The translations under genes and the position numbers were made by a program. Shown piece after piece: positions 44,012-52,963 of a stretch of 58,987 bases of DNA. The stretch is from the NCBI GenBank assembly GCA_018711005.1, contig DVIT01000058.1, forward strand, positions 1-58,987. The letters are read 5' to 3'. Position 1 is the first letter of the stretch, and each line of letters starts with the position of its first letter. The notes beneath the pieces were generated by a model. That model made no database searches. It was not told where the DNA came from and saw nothing but the letters and a program-made list of their open reading frames with translations. The DNA comes from Candidatus Scybalocola faecigallinarum (GTDB taxonomy: Bacteria; Bacillota; Clostridia; Lachnospirales; Lachnospiraceae).

Positions 44012-45502
44012 CTATTCCTGTATATTCAGCCACTTCTTTACTGTAGCTTCCATCTCATCCACATCGCACTGAGCGGTGTGCAGTACCGAAGCGGTGCGGA
44101 TTTCTTCCACAGCCTTTGGCACTTCCACATCAGCGATCCTGGACAGTTCGTCGATCAATTCAAAATCTTCCATGGATGCATACTTTTCATCAATGGCCGT
44201 CATAACGCTTCTTGCAAACTTAAACGGGCTGGCCGTGGATGCGATCACTGTCTTTTTCATATCGCCGGTGGCATCAATATACTTTTTGTAAACAGCTGCT
44301 GCCACTGCTGTATGGGTATCGATCACATAGCCGGTATCTTCGTAAATATCATGGATCATAGCGGCAGTTTCCGCTTCGCTGGCATAATTTCCGTAAAAAT
44401 CCTTAAGGGCCTCTTTCATCTCAGAAGTGATCTCATACTTTCCTTCCCCGGAAAGGGCTGCCATAAGCTCTGCATTCTTTTTGGGATCATCACCTGCAGC
44501 TTTATAGATCAGGCGCTCCAGGTTGCTGGAGATCAAAATATCCATAGACGGAGATGACGTCAGGACAAAATCCCTGTTCCGGTCATATGTACCTGTGGAG
44601 AAAAAGTCATACAATACCTTATTCTCATTAGACGCACAGATCAGCCGGTCAATGGGCAGGCCCATGTTCTTGGCATAATAAGCCGCCAATATATTTCCAA
44701 AATTACCTGTTGGCACTACAACGTTAATCTTCTCTCCATTTTGGATCTCCTCGTTATGTACCAGCATGGCATAGGCATAAACATAGTAAACGATCTGGGG
44801 CACCAGACGTCCGATATTAATGGAATTGGCCGATGAAAACTGGTAACCGTTTTTATCCAGCACAGCAGCAAGTTCCTTGTCATTAAACATCTTTTTAACG
44901 CCAGTCTGGGCATCGTCAAAGTTTCCGTGGATACCTACCACAAAAGTATTCTTCCCTTTCTGGGTCACCATCTGCTTTTCCTGTACAGGGCTGACGCCGT
45001 CCTTGGGATAAAATACAATGATCCTTGTTCCCTCAACATCAGCAAATCCGGCCATAGCTGCCTTTCCCGTATCTCCGGATGTGGCCGTAAGGATAACGAT
45101 CTCATGATCCACATGGTTCTTTCTGGCGCTGGTAGTCATCAGATGGGGCAAAATAGACAGAGCCATATCCTTAAATGCGATGGTAGCCCCATGGAAAAGC
45201 TCCAGATAATAGGCGCCGTCTGCGTAAACCATAGGTGCGATCTCCTCAGCATCAAACTTGGAGTCATACGCTTTATCAATACAGCTTTTCAGTTCTTCCT
45301 CAGTAAAGTCTGTCAGGTAAAGCTTCATCACCTGATAGGCCACTTCCTGATAGGTCATCTTAGCTAATTCTTCTACCGGCACATCTAACACCGGGATCTG
45401 GCTTGGGACAAATAATCCGCCGTCATCTGCAAGCCCCTTTAAAATTGCCTGAGATGCTGTAACGCCTTCACCGCCGCGTGTACTTTTATATATGAGATTC
45501 AT
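44012..45502 (-). CDS. thrC: Threonine synthase
   Basis: PLP enzyme that turns O-phosphohomoserine into threonine. The lysine that holds PLP is Lys111 in IAFKDMAL. The N-terminus MNLIYKSTRG is typical and 496 residues fits the long form of the family. ATG 45502 has GCGAGG about 9 nt upstream; the open frame upstream reaches 45589 but precedes the promoter and is not translated. Single-gene unit, with its own promoter (45561-45589). No T-box or riboswitch is seen in the short leader. Confidence 0.94.
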   Translation of the reverse strand: MNLIYKSTRGGEGVTASQAILKGLADDGGLFVPSQIPVLDVPVEELAKMTYQEVAYQVMKLYLTDFTEEELKSCIDKAYDSKFDAEEIAPMVYADGAYYLELFHGATIAFKDMALSILPHLMTTSARKNHVDHEIVILTATSGDTGKAAMAGFADVEGTRIIVFYPKDGVSPVQEKQMVTQKGKNTFVVGIHGNFDDAQTGVKKMFNDKELAAVLDKNGYQFSSANSINIGRLVPQIVYYVYAYAMLVHNEEIQNGEKINVVVPTGNFGNILAAYYAKNMGLPIDRLICASNENKVLYDFFSTGTYDRNRDFVLTSSPSMDILISSNLERLIYKAAGDDPKKNAELMAALSGEGKYEITSEMKEALKDFYGNYASEAETAAMIHDIYEDTGYVIDTHTAVAAAVYKKYIDATGDMKKTVIASTASPFKFARSVMTAIDEKYASMEDFELIDELSRIADVEVPKAVEEIRTASVLHTAQCDVDEMEATVKKWLNIQE

Positions 45503-45560
45503 CGAAAACAGCCTCGCTTTCATCTTTGTTTTATGCCATGGGCAAGTTTTTGTAGGTTCG

Positions 45561-45589
45561 ATTATAGCATATTGCCTCTGGCTTAGCAA
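45561..45589 (-). promoter_or_regulatory. Promoter of thrC
   Basis: Minus strand TTGCTA (45584-45589), 17-bp spacer ending in TGC, then TATAAT (45561-45566). The leader is about 50 nt. The rest of the 265-bp gap to the next gene holds GC-rich short inverted repeats such as GCCGG / CCGGC near 45690 with no clear role. Confidence 0.75.
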
Positions 45590-45767
45590 TAGTTTAGAAT
45601 GAAAAAGTTACGTCCTTGGCGTACAAATATCCGTTGTCAGCGCACACACCCTGCCAGTTGCCAACACCAGGGCAAGTGTGTTATCATAAAACAGGCGCAG
45701 CCGGACGGCCCGGCTGTCCCCAAATTTTGCATCACTTACAGGAAAATACATAAAGGAGGACATTTCC

Positions 45768-46430
45768 ATGAACCCAAAAAAGGCAAGCCAGACTGGGATC
45801 CAGATTGTTCTGGGCCTGATCCTGGTTTTCTTCATTATTTCTTCTGCTGTTGTTTTTACATTAAATTTCCGGCCCCTGTACTATTTTGACATTGATCACT
45901 TAAATATTTCCCAGACCTCCGGATATGCAGAAAGCGAGATCCGCGCCAATTACGATGTCCTTATTGACTATAACTCCATTTTCGGACCGAATACCCTGGA
46001 ATTTCCAACCCTGGCCATGTCCGAAAGCGGACGCATCCATTTTGAGGAAGTTAAAGTCATCTTTGTTGCCATCCAGATCACCCTTTTGATCACATTCATT
46101 TTAGGATTGACAGCAATTTTATGGCAGCGGCGCAAAAAGGACTGGCGCTTTTTAAAATATGCGTCCATACTCACGATTGCCATTCCATTGATCCTCGGTT
46201 TCCTCATTAGTTTAAACTGGGATCAGGCATTTATTACTTTCCACCACATTTTCTTTAACAATGACTACTGGATCTTCAGCGCGGACACGGATCCGGTCAT
46301 TACCATCCTTCCGGATACCTTCTTCCTTCACTGCGCAATAATGATCCTGGGCCTGGTCATTGCCGGAAGTGTGGTCTGTTTTATAATCTACCGGTGGCTC
46401 AAATCCCGGCAAAAAAGCAGGCGCAACTAA
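45768..46430 (+). CDS. DUF1461 integral membrane protein
   Basis: Four membrane helices (about residues 10-32, 95-117, 130-150 and 183-205). The loop after the first helix reads NYDVLIDYNSIFG and the motif FHHIFFNNDYW precedes the last helix, both typical of the DUF1461 (TIGR01906) family of unknown function. 220 residues. TAAAGGAGG precedes the ATG. The gene may be followed in the same transcript by the XRE gene. Confidence 0.8.
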   Translation: MNPKKASQTGIQIVLGLILVFFIISSAVVFTLNFRPLYYFDIDHLNISQTSGYAESEIRANYDVLIDYNSIFGPNTLEFPTLAMSESGRIHFEEVKVIFVAIQITLLITFILGLTAILWQRRKKDWRFLKYASILTIAIPLILGFLISLNWDQAFITFHHIFFNNDYWIFSADTDPVITILPDTFFLHCAIMILGLVIAGSVVCFIIYRWLKSRQKSRRN

Positions 46431-46551
46431 AAGTTGCGGGATAATCGGTGGCCGCAACCGGTCTCCTGTGGTACACTAAAGACACGATAAAGATATATCG
46501 CAGTGAGCAGCAAAGACTTGCAGGCTCATATCCACAGGGAGGTGAATGTTT

Positions 46552-46938
46552 ATGTTTTTTTCTTCTGTAGTCGTTATCGTTAACCTGATCCTTCTCATCC
46601 TTTTTCTGACCCTTATCATACTGATCATCCTTGCCCTGATCAAGTATATCCGGGGTAAAAACAACAGGAACGCAGAACAAACAGGCCATGTCCATGAAGC
46701 CTCAGACACCGCGGACAGCTCCGTCCAGGAAAAACGGCCCCTTTGCGAGATCCTTAAAAATCTCAGGATCCAAAATAATATGACTCAGGAATATGTGGCT
46801 GAAAGCCTTGGCATTACCCGCCAAGCCGTTTCAAAATGGGAAACCGGAGAATCTTCCCCCAGCATGGCCAACCTGGCTGCCCTGGCAAAACTTTATAACA
46901 TACCTTTAGAGGACATATTAAAAGGGATGGAGTATTAA
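46552..46938 (+). CDS. Membrane-tethered XRE-type helix-turn-helix protein
   Basis: A hydrophobic helix of about 30 residues at the N-terminus (VVIVNLILLILFLTLIILI) is followed by a positive and polar linker, then an XRE/Cro domain (about residues 62-125: MTQEYVAESLGITRQAVSK, then NLAALAKLYNIPLEDIL). The order predicts an inner-face DNA-binding domain held at the membrane. ATG 46552 is preferred over 46546, which lies only two bases from the GGAGGTGA site. The stop codon lies in the loop of a terminator. Targets are unknown. Confidence 0.82.
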   Translation: MFFSSVVVIVNLILLILFLTLIILIILALIKYIRGKNNRNAEQTGHVHEASDTADSSVQEKRPLCEILKNLRIQNNMTQEYVAESLGITRQAVSKWETGESSPSMANLAALAKLYNIPLEDILKGMEY

Positions 46939-46952
46939 AAGCTCCATCCCTT
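46922..46952. terminator. Two-way terminator spanning a stop codon
   Basis: AAGGGATGGAG (46922-46932) pairs with CTCCATCCCTT (46942-46952); the TAA of the XRE gene (46936-46938) lies in the 9-nt loop. Short T runs follow on both strands, so it serves the convergent lipoprotein gene too. Confidence 0.75.
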
Positions 46953-47000
46953 CCTCGTTTTATTCTAAAACAATCATCATTCAGCCGTCAAAACTATTAC

Positions 47001-48911
47001 CTAGTACACCCCAAACAGCAGCCGTATGGCCGAAATAACAAAGACCACCGCGCACACTGCGAAAATGGTTATGAAAATATATCCCCGGCTTGTAAACAGG
47101 CCAAATTCTTCTGCGTCAAAGCTGCGCTTCTTCACACATCTTAAAATAGCCCCCAGGTTCAGCAAAATAACAATGAGCATTCCTGCAAGAGACAAAAGCA
47201 GAAGAACGCGCTGCAAAATGCCCATAACATTGGCTTTTTCCGCATAGGACCGTACCTCGATCACTTTATTGTGGGTAATGCAGGTGAGTACATTATAGTC
47301 CTCAAGCACGTTTTCATAGTTGTTATTTTCAACAAAATGGCCGGTAAAATTTTTCGGATACTGGAACCGGTAATACAGACCCTTTGTGGACTGGGATCCG
47401 CTGAGGAAAATGGACAGATCGATCTTGTCCGTATACTCGTACCGGATCTTGTTCAGCCGGTTCTCCTGGGACTGGCCACCGGTCAGTGAGGAATTACTCA
47501 TAGAATCATTGCCGTCCAGGAAGGTACAGGTCAGCTCTGACAGCTTCTGGGCGCTGTTTGCGGACAAGGTCACCGTGTATACTGTATTGCTTCCGGAGGT
47601 TGTCTTTTCATAAGTAATATTATCCTGGACACGGGACTGGATCCGTTCTTCAAAACGCTGGCCGATAATGCTGTTTTGCTCAGAGGTCAGGGTAAAGATC
47701 AGGTTCCGCACAAAGTCCCTTTCATTATTCATGGTCGTATCAACTTCCACTTTGTCAATATCTACGCTATACCCCAGGGAAAGGGTGATCTGATCCGAAG
47801 GTGACACAGTTACATAAGTAGAACAGTATTCATCCGTATTTTCAAAGTTGCAGCTCTTAATATAACGATAGGTACTTTCGCAGTTTTCGAAGGAATGCTC
47901 CGGAGATGCTTTTAAAACATAGGTCATTACTGTATCCGGATCGGAAAAGTCCAGGAAATAGGAACCGTCAAGATACTGGGTAATCCGCCGCTGGGCCCTA
48001 AGGGTATCTGTCTCATCACTTTCTTCAGTTACTTCAAACACTGTATTATCCGTGTGCAGAGCCTGGTTCAGCTTGTCCACATAGTCCTGAGTGCTGACAG
48101 CGCTGACCTTGATCGTATATACAGTTCCATCTTCTGTTGTCCTGGAGGAAAAAGATCCCCCTTCAGGAACAAGGTCATTCATAATTTCTGTCAGATCCTG
48201 TCCCAGGCTTTCTACCACCTGAGTTCCGGCCTGGTAATCAATGACAGCGTCAAAGCTTCCGTTGCTGTTTAATGTTGTTTCCACAGTAATCGTATCCAAA
48301 GCATTGGACTCCATGCGGGATATACTGATACAATTCTCTGCCGGAATTTCTTCCCCGTCAAAGATAAGGGTCGTAGTTCCGGGCGTAAACAGATCCTGAT
48401 CCGTCATGCCCTCCAGTTTGGAATTTTCTGACAGGATCGCATCGGTCAGCCAGAAAAACAGCTCTGTGGATGTAAAATTTTCTTCAATGATAAATCCTTT
48501 TTTCAAAAGGCTGTCTGAGTATTCAAAATAGACCGACGGCATATTTTCAGCATCATAGCTGCTGCTTCCGGAAAAAATAGCCATAATCTTATTATAATAT
48601 TCATCGTAGGACAAAAAAGGAATACTCAGCGTGATCTCTACTTCGCCGTCATCCGTCTGCTGTGCCCTTGCATCCAGATCCGCCGGAGAATTTTCCGTAA
48701 GCAGCTGATTTAATCCTTCTATATCTCCGTCAAAAAGCGCATTAAATTCCCGCTGGCTCATGGCAGCTGTCATAACTCTCTCCCCGCGGAAATTTTGATC
48801 CACACTTAACGTGGTATCCACAGACAAGGGTTTTATGGATGAGCAGCCGGCCATCAGCAAAAATACGCAAAAACCCATGATAAGCAGTATATTCCTTTTA
48901 ATATTTTTCAT
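47001..48911 (-). CDS. Large lipoprotein with internal repeats and C-terminal membrane helices
   Basis: A type II signal peptide with lipobox LMAGC gives a lipid-bound Cys near residue 23. A 550-residue outer region contains three similar stretches, seen as TTLSVDQNFRGER, TTLNSNGSFDAVI and TTMNNERDFVRNL, each followed at some distance by a VYTIKVSA-like strand. Two membrane helices lie near the C-terminus with a charged loop between them. No enzyme motif is visible. ATG 48911 or 48914 both fit the TATGGAG site. It follows cinA by 45 bp. A cell-surface structural or binding role is a guess. Confidence 0.65.
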   Translation of the reverse strand: MKNIKRNILLIMGFCVFLLMAGCSSIKPLSVDTTLSVDQNFRGERVMTAAMSQREFNALFDGDIEGLNQLLTENSPADLDARAQQTDDGEVEITLSIPFLSYDEYYNKIMAIFSGSSSYDAENMPSVYFEYSDSLLKKGFIIEENFTSTELFFWLTDAILSENSKLEGMTDQDLFTPGTTTLIFDGEEIPAENCISISRMESNALDTITVETTLNSNGSFDAVIDYQAGTQVVESLGQDLTEIMNDLVPEGGSFSSRTTEDGTVYTIKVSAVSTQDYVDKLNQALHTDNTVFEVTEESDETDTLRAQRRITQYLDGSYFLDFSDPDTVMTYVLKASPEHSFENCESTYRYIKSCNFENTDEYCSTYVTVSPSDQITLSLGYSVDIDKVEVDTTMNNERDFVRNLIFTLTSEQNSIIGQRFEERIQSRVQDNITYEKTTSGSNTVYTVTLSANSAQKLSELTCTFLDGNDSMSNSSLTGGQSQENRLNKIRYEYTDKIDLSIFLSGSQSTKGLYYRFQYPKNFTGHFVENNNYENVLEDYNVLTCITHNKVIEVRSYAEKANVMGILQRVLLLLSLAGMLIVILLNLGAILRCVKKRSFDAEEFGLFTSRGYIFITIFAVCAVVFVISAIRLLFGVY

Positions 48912-48956
48912 CATGTCACTCCATAACATTATCCTAACTGTGAAGCAAGTCAGATT

Positions 48957-50207
48957 CTATTTGCTGTATCTTATCACACAGCGGCGGGCAAAGTCAATGG
49001 CTCTGGCCACCGTTGCTTCCCGCACTTTTGAGCGGTTCCCGCTGAAATGACATTCCATCACTTCTATATAGCCTTTCACAGAGCAGCCAATATATACAAG
49101 CCCTACCGGTTTTTCTTTTGTTCCGCCGCCGGGACCTGCGATCCCTGTTACCGAAATGGCCACATCAGCCCCGGCTGCTTTGGCAGCGCCCTTGGCCATC
49201 TCCCTGGCTGTCTGCGGACTGACTGCCCCATGTTTTTTTAAGGTATGGTTTTTAACGCCTAAAAGGGCATGTTTGGCCGCATTGGCATAGGTCACAAAAC
49301 ACTGATCGATCACATTGGACGCTCCGGCCACATTAATCAGCCGTCCGGACAAAAGACCGCCGGTGCAGCTTTCTGCGGTTGTTATGGTCCAGCCCCGCTT
49401 TTGCAGCATGGAAACTAATTTGTCTTCCATGCTCACTTCCTCATGAGTTGCAAAAATATTGATCCCAAACCGGTGCTTTAGCTCTTTTAAAACCGGGCGG
49501 ATCATTTTCTTTGCATCCTCCGTCGTCCGCGCTCTCGCCGTCACCCGCAAATGAACTTCGCCGGTCTTGGCATAAGGAGCAATGGTTGGATTGGTCTGGG
49601 CATCCAGCAGATCCTTGATTTCAGTAGCCACGAAGCTTTCCCCAAGGCCGCCGATCTTTACCGTCCTGGAATAAATAATCTCTTTGGTCAGGCTGCTTAA
49701 GTAAGGACGTATATCCTGCTCAAACATAGGGTACAGTTCGTTTGGCGGCCCCGGAAGAAGGATCACGCACTTTTGATCCCGGGTTTCCATGATCAGTCCC
49801 GGAGCAGTCCCGTTGTGGTTGTCAATAACCTTTGCCCCTTGGGGAACAAGGGCCTGCTTCCAGTTATTCTCTGTGACCACCCGGTGCATACTGTTTTTAA
49901 AATACGTCTCGATACATTCCCTTGTATGGAGATCTTCAGCTAACGGCTTTTCAAGAACCTTTGCCGCGATCTCCTTTGTCAGATCATCATTTGTGGGTCC
50001 AAGTCCTCCTGTAAGGATCACAACGTCGGACCGTTTCAGGGCCTGCTTTAGGGCCCCTTCAAGGCGATCCGGATTATCTCCCACAGTGACCTGATAATAA
50101 CAGGACAGGCCAAGAGACGCACACTGCTCCGCAAGGTAACGGGCGTTAGTATTTGTAATATTTCCAAGTAAAATCTCGGTCCCAACAGAAATCAGTTCAG
50201 CGACCAT
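48957..50207 (-). CDS. cinA: CinA family nicotinamide-nucleotide amidohydrolase/competence-damage protein
   Basis: N-terminal MoaB/MoeA-like domain (AELISVGTEILLGNITNTN) and C-terminal PncC-type amidase domain (TTAESCTGGLLSGRL, then VTGIAGPGGG). Length 416 is normal. It recycles pyridine nucleotides; the competence role is by name only in most bacteria. The ATG overlaps the pgsA stop by one base. The gene is often next to recA, which is not in this window. Confidence 0.93.
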   Translation of the reverse strand: MVAELISVGTEILLGNITNTNARYLAEQCASLGLSCYYQVTVGDNPDRLEGALKQALKRSDVVILTGGLGPTNDDLTKEIAAKVLEKPLAEDLHTRECIETYFKNSMHRVVTENNWKQALVPQGAKVIDNHNGTAPGLIMETRDQKCVILLPGPPNELYPMFEQDIRPYLSSLTKEIIYSRTVKIGGLGESFVATEIKDLLDAQTNPTIAPYAKTGEVHLRVTARARTTEDAKKMIRPVLKELKHRFGINIFATHEEVSMEDKLVSMLQKRGWTITTAESCTGGLLSGRLINVAGASNVIDQCFVTYANAAKHALLGVKNHTLKKHGAVSPQTAREMAKGAAKAAGADVAISVTGIAGPGGGTKEKPVGLVYIGCSVKGYIEVMECHFSGNRSKVREATVARAIDFARRCVIRYSK

Positions 50208-50758
50208 CAGATCTTCCCTCCATTCAGCAGCACCTCTTTATTCTTTACAATATAATCGATCAGAGATACGACCGTCAGGATCAGGGATGCATAGATCAGG
50301 ATCTGCTCGATCCAAAAAACAACAGTTCCGCCAAAGTTTGGCATCATAAAAATGATCGTAACCATCTGAACCACAGTCTTTATTTTTCCCCAGTAGCTGG
50401 CTGCAATAACAATGCCGGACTCAGCGGCCACAAGGCGGAAACCGCTGATAATAAATTCTCTGGCAATAATGATCAGTACGATCCAGGAAGGGATCCGTCC
50501 CATGTCCACATAGCACACAAGGGCAGATACCACAAGCAGCTTATCGGCCAGGGGATCCATAAACTTTCCGAAATTCGTTACAAGGTTATACTTTCTGGCG
50601 ATCTTTCCGTCCAGCATATCTGTCAGGCTGGCAATCACAAAAATCGCCAGAGCCACATAGACCGACCAGGGGCCGAAGGTTTCAGCTCCCAGCAAAAACA
50701 CTACAAAAAAAGGAATTAATATAACTCTTAATATGGTGAGTTTATTGGGCAGATTCAT
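50207..50758 (-). CDS. pgsA: CDP-diacylglycerol-glycerol-3-phosphate 3-phosphatidyltransferase
   Basis: Makes phosphatidylglycerol phosphate in the membrane. The CDP-alcohol phosphotransferase motif DGx2ARx8Gx3Dx3D is seen as DGKIARKYNLVTNFGKFMD followed by PLAD. About five helices in 183 residues. TAGGAG precedes the ATG, inside the end of rimO, which it overlaps by 17 bp. cinA follows at one base overlap, so rimO-pgsA-cinA are coupled. Confidence 0.94.
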   Translation of the reverse strand: MNLPNKLTILRVILIPFFVVFLLGAETFGPWSVYVALAIFVIASLTDMLDGKIARKYNLVTNFGKFMDPLADKLLVVSALVCYVDMGRIPSWIVLIIIAREFIISGFRLVAAESGIVIAASYWGKIKTVVQMVTIIFMMPNFGGTVVFWIEQILIYASLILTVVSLIDYIVKNKEVLLNGGKI

Positions 50759-52079
50759 AAAGCACTTCTCCTATCAAATCGTATTCATTGGAGGCTGTCA
50801 CCTGTACCGGGACAATATCCCCGGACATAAGCTCCTCCTGGGCCGAAACAAAAATATATCCGTCCACATCCGGAGCATCTTTGTATGTACGGCCAATATA
50901 AATATCCTCCTCAGGAAGCTTTCCTTCAATCAGCACATCCATTATCCGCCCCACACAGGACTCTGAAATATCAAAAGCGATCCCCTGCTGAAGCTCCATC
51001 AGGCAGTCACGGCGCCGTCCCTTCTCATCCTCATCCACCTGATCCGGCATAAGGGCTGCCGCTGTGCCCTCCTCCGGCGAATAGGTGAAAACACCCAGAC
51101 GGTCAAACCGCATCTTTTCCACAAAATCCATAAGTTCTTCATGGTCCTGTACGGTTTCCCCCGGAAATCCGGTGATCAGGGTCGTTCTTAAAGCAATGTC
51201 CGGGATCTCCTTGCGGAGCTTTCCAATGATCGCCTCCAGATCTGCCCGGGTCGTCCTGCGGCCCATGCGTTTTAAAATATCATCACTGGCATGCTGGATG
51301 GGCAGATCCAGATAGTGACAGATCTTTCTTTCTTCCTTCATAACCTGGATCAATTCGTCGGTAATTTCTTCCGGATAGCAGTACAAAATCCGGATCCAGC
51401 GAATGCCGTCAATGCGGCACAGCTCTCTGAGCAGCTCATGAAAGGTTTTGTGTCCGTAAAGATCCTTGCCGTACATGGTCGTTTCCTGAGCAACAATATT
51501 CAGCTCCTTAACCCCGGCCTGAGCAAGCTGGCGTGCATCCCTAAGCACCTGCTCCATGGGATAGCTGCGGTAATCCCCCCGGATCTTTGGTATAATACAG
51601 TAAGAGCAGTGTTTATCACAGCCGTCGGCAATCTTAAGATAGCTGCTGTAGCCCCCTGTTGTCAGCACCCGGCGCACATCCGGCATAACCAACTCATCCA
51701 GGCTGTGGACATCCACCTGACGCTGCCCGTTCAGGGCATCCCGGATTACCTGGCACAGATCGCCAAAGCCTGTGGTGCCGATAACCGCATCCACTTCCTC
51801 GATTTCATCCAAAATCTCCTGCTGATACCGCTGGGCAAGACATCCTGCAGCAATCAGCACCTTGGCGCTCCCGGACTGTTTATACCGGGCCATTTCAAGA
51901 AGTGTTTCCACACTTTCCTGCTTGGCATCATGGATAAAGCTGCATGTATTTACTACAATAATATCGGCCTGCGTCTCATCATCTGTCAGCGTATAGCCTT
52001 CTTTAGCCAGCATACCCAGCATAACCTCAGAGTCCACCAGATTTTTATCGCATCCCAGGGATACAAAATAAATATTCAT
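50742..52079 (-). CDS. rimO: Ribosomal protein S12 methylthiotransferase RimO
   Basis: Radical SAM enzyme that adds a methylthio group to Asp of ribosomal protein S12. N-terminal UPF0004 cluster Cys10, Cys46 and Cys80; radical SAM cluster in CDKHCSYC (154-161); C-terminal TRAM domain near residue 375-445 (YIGRTYKDAPDVDGYIF). The motif MGRRTTR and the start MNIYFVSLGCDKN are RimO-like, not MiaB-like. AAGGAG precedes ATG 52079. It follows folD by 11 bp and overlaps pgsA by 17 bp. Confidence 0.93.
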   Translation of the reverse strand: MNIYFVSLGCDKNLVDSEVMLGMLAKEGYTLTDDETQADIIVVNTCSFIHDAKQESVETLLEMARYKQSGSAKVLIAAGCLAQRYQQEILDEIEEVDAVIGTTGFGDLCQVIRDALNGQRQVDVHSLDELVMPDVRRVLTTGGYSSYLKIADGCDKHCSYCIIPKIRGDYRSYPMEQVLRDARQLAQAGVKELNIVAQETTMYGKDLYGHKTFHELLRELCRIDGIRWIRILYCYPEEITDELIQVMKEERKICHYLDLPIQHASDDILKRMGRRTTRADLEAIIGKLRKEIPDIALRTTLITGFPGETVQDHEELMDFVEKMRFDRLGVFTYSPEEGTAAALMPDQVDEDEKGRRRDCLMELQQGIAFDISESCVGRIMDVLIEGKLPEEDIYIGRTYKDAPDVDGYIFVSAQEELMSGDIVPVQVTASNEYDLIGEVLYESAQ

Positions 52080-52090
52080 GTATTTACTCC

Positions 52091-52942
52091 TTACTTTTGT
52101 GCTTTTCTTTTGGCCGCTTCCACACAATTTGACATAAGCATGGCAATGGTCATGGGGCCTACGCCTCCGGGAACGGGAGTGATCTTTGAAGCTATAGGCT
52201 CTGCCTTTTCAAAATCCACATCACCGCACAATTTATTTTCCGCATTTCTGTGGATACCTACGTCAATGACCACAGCCCCGTCTTTAATATATTCTTCTGT
52301 AAAAAACTTTGGCTTTCCAATGGCGCACACGAGAATATCCGCGCTGCGGCAAATATCCTTCAGATTTTTCGTCCGGGAATGACATATGGTCACTGTGCCA
52401 TTTTCACGGAGCAGCAGCAGGGACATAGGCTTTCCCACAATGTTGCTGCGGCCCACTACAACACAGTGCTTTCCTTCGATCGCCACGCCGCTGCGCTTTA
52501 ACAGCTGGATAATCCCTGCCGGGGTACAAGACACAAATCCCGGCTTGCCAATACAAAGCGCCCCCACGCTGCGGGGATGGAAACCATCCACATCCTTTGC
52601 CGGATCAATGGCATCGATCACCGCATCCTCATTAATATGGGCCGGAAGGGGCAGCTGTACTAAGATACCGTCAACAGAATCATCCTGGTTCAGCTCACGG
52701 ATCTTTGCCAGCAATTCTTCCTGTGTGGTCTCCTCCGGCATTTCACAGGAAATGGAACGGATACCGATATATTCGCAGGCCCGCTTTTTATTGCGCACAT
52801 ACACACAGGAGGCGGGATCCTGCCCTACAAGGATCACTGCCAGGGTCACGGTTGTGCCCTGACTGTTCATTTTTGCAACTTCTTCTTTAAGCTCATCTTT
52901 AATCTGAGCGGAAATCATTTTTCCGTCAATTAACTGCGCCAT
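52091..52942 (-). CDS. folD: Bifunctional methylene-THF dehydrogenase/cyclohydrolase
   Basis: Interconverts methylene-, methenyl- and formyl-tetrahydrofolate with NAD(P). Catalytic region YVRNKKRACEYIG, then QLPLP, VVGRSNIVGKP for the nucleotide and PVPGGVGPMTIA near the end. 283 residues, normal. With fhs 21 bp upstream, it forms a one-carbon pair that in anaerobes also serves acetogenic or formate metabolism. Confidence 0.96.
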   Translation of the reverse strand: MAQLIDGKMISAQIKDELKEEVAKMNSQGTTVTLAVILVGQDPASCVYVRNKKRACEYIGIRSISCEMPEETTQEELLAKIRELNQDDSVDGILVQLPLPAHINEDAVIDAIDPAKDVDGFHPRSVGALCIGKPGFVSCTPAGIIQLLKRSGVAIEGKHCVVVGRSNIVGKPMSLLLLRENGTVTICHSRTKNLKDICRSADILVCAIGKPKFFTEEYIKDGAVVIDVGIHRNAENKLCGDVDFEKAEPIASKITPVPGGVGPMTIAMLMSNCVEAAKRKAQK

Positions 52943-52963
52943 CCTTCATGCCTCCTGTTATCC

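Noticed and set aside
51291-52382. Long plus-strand open frame (over 360 codons) antisense to rimO and folD
   Set aside because: No ribosome site or family match, and both genes on the other strand are well supported, so it is a shadow.
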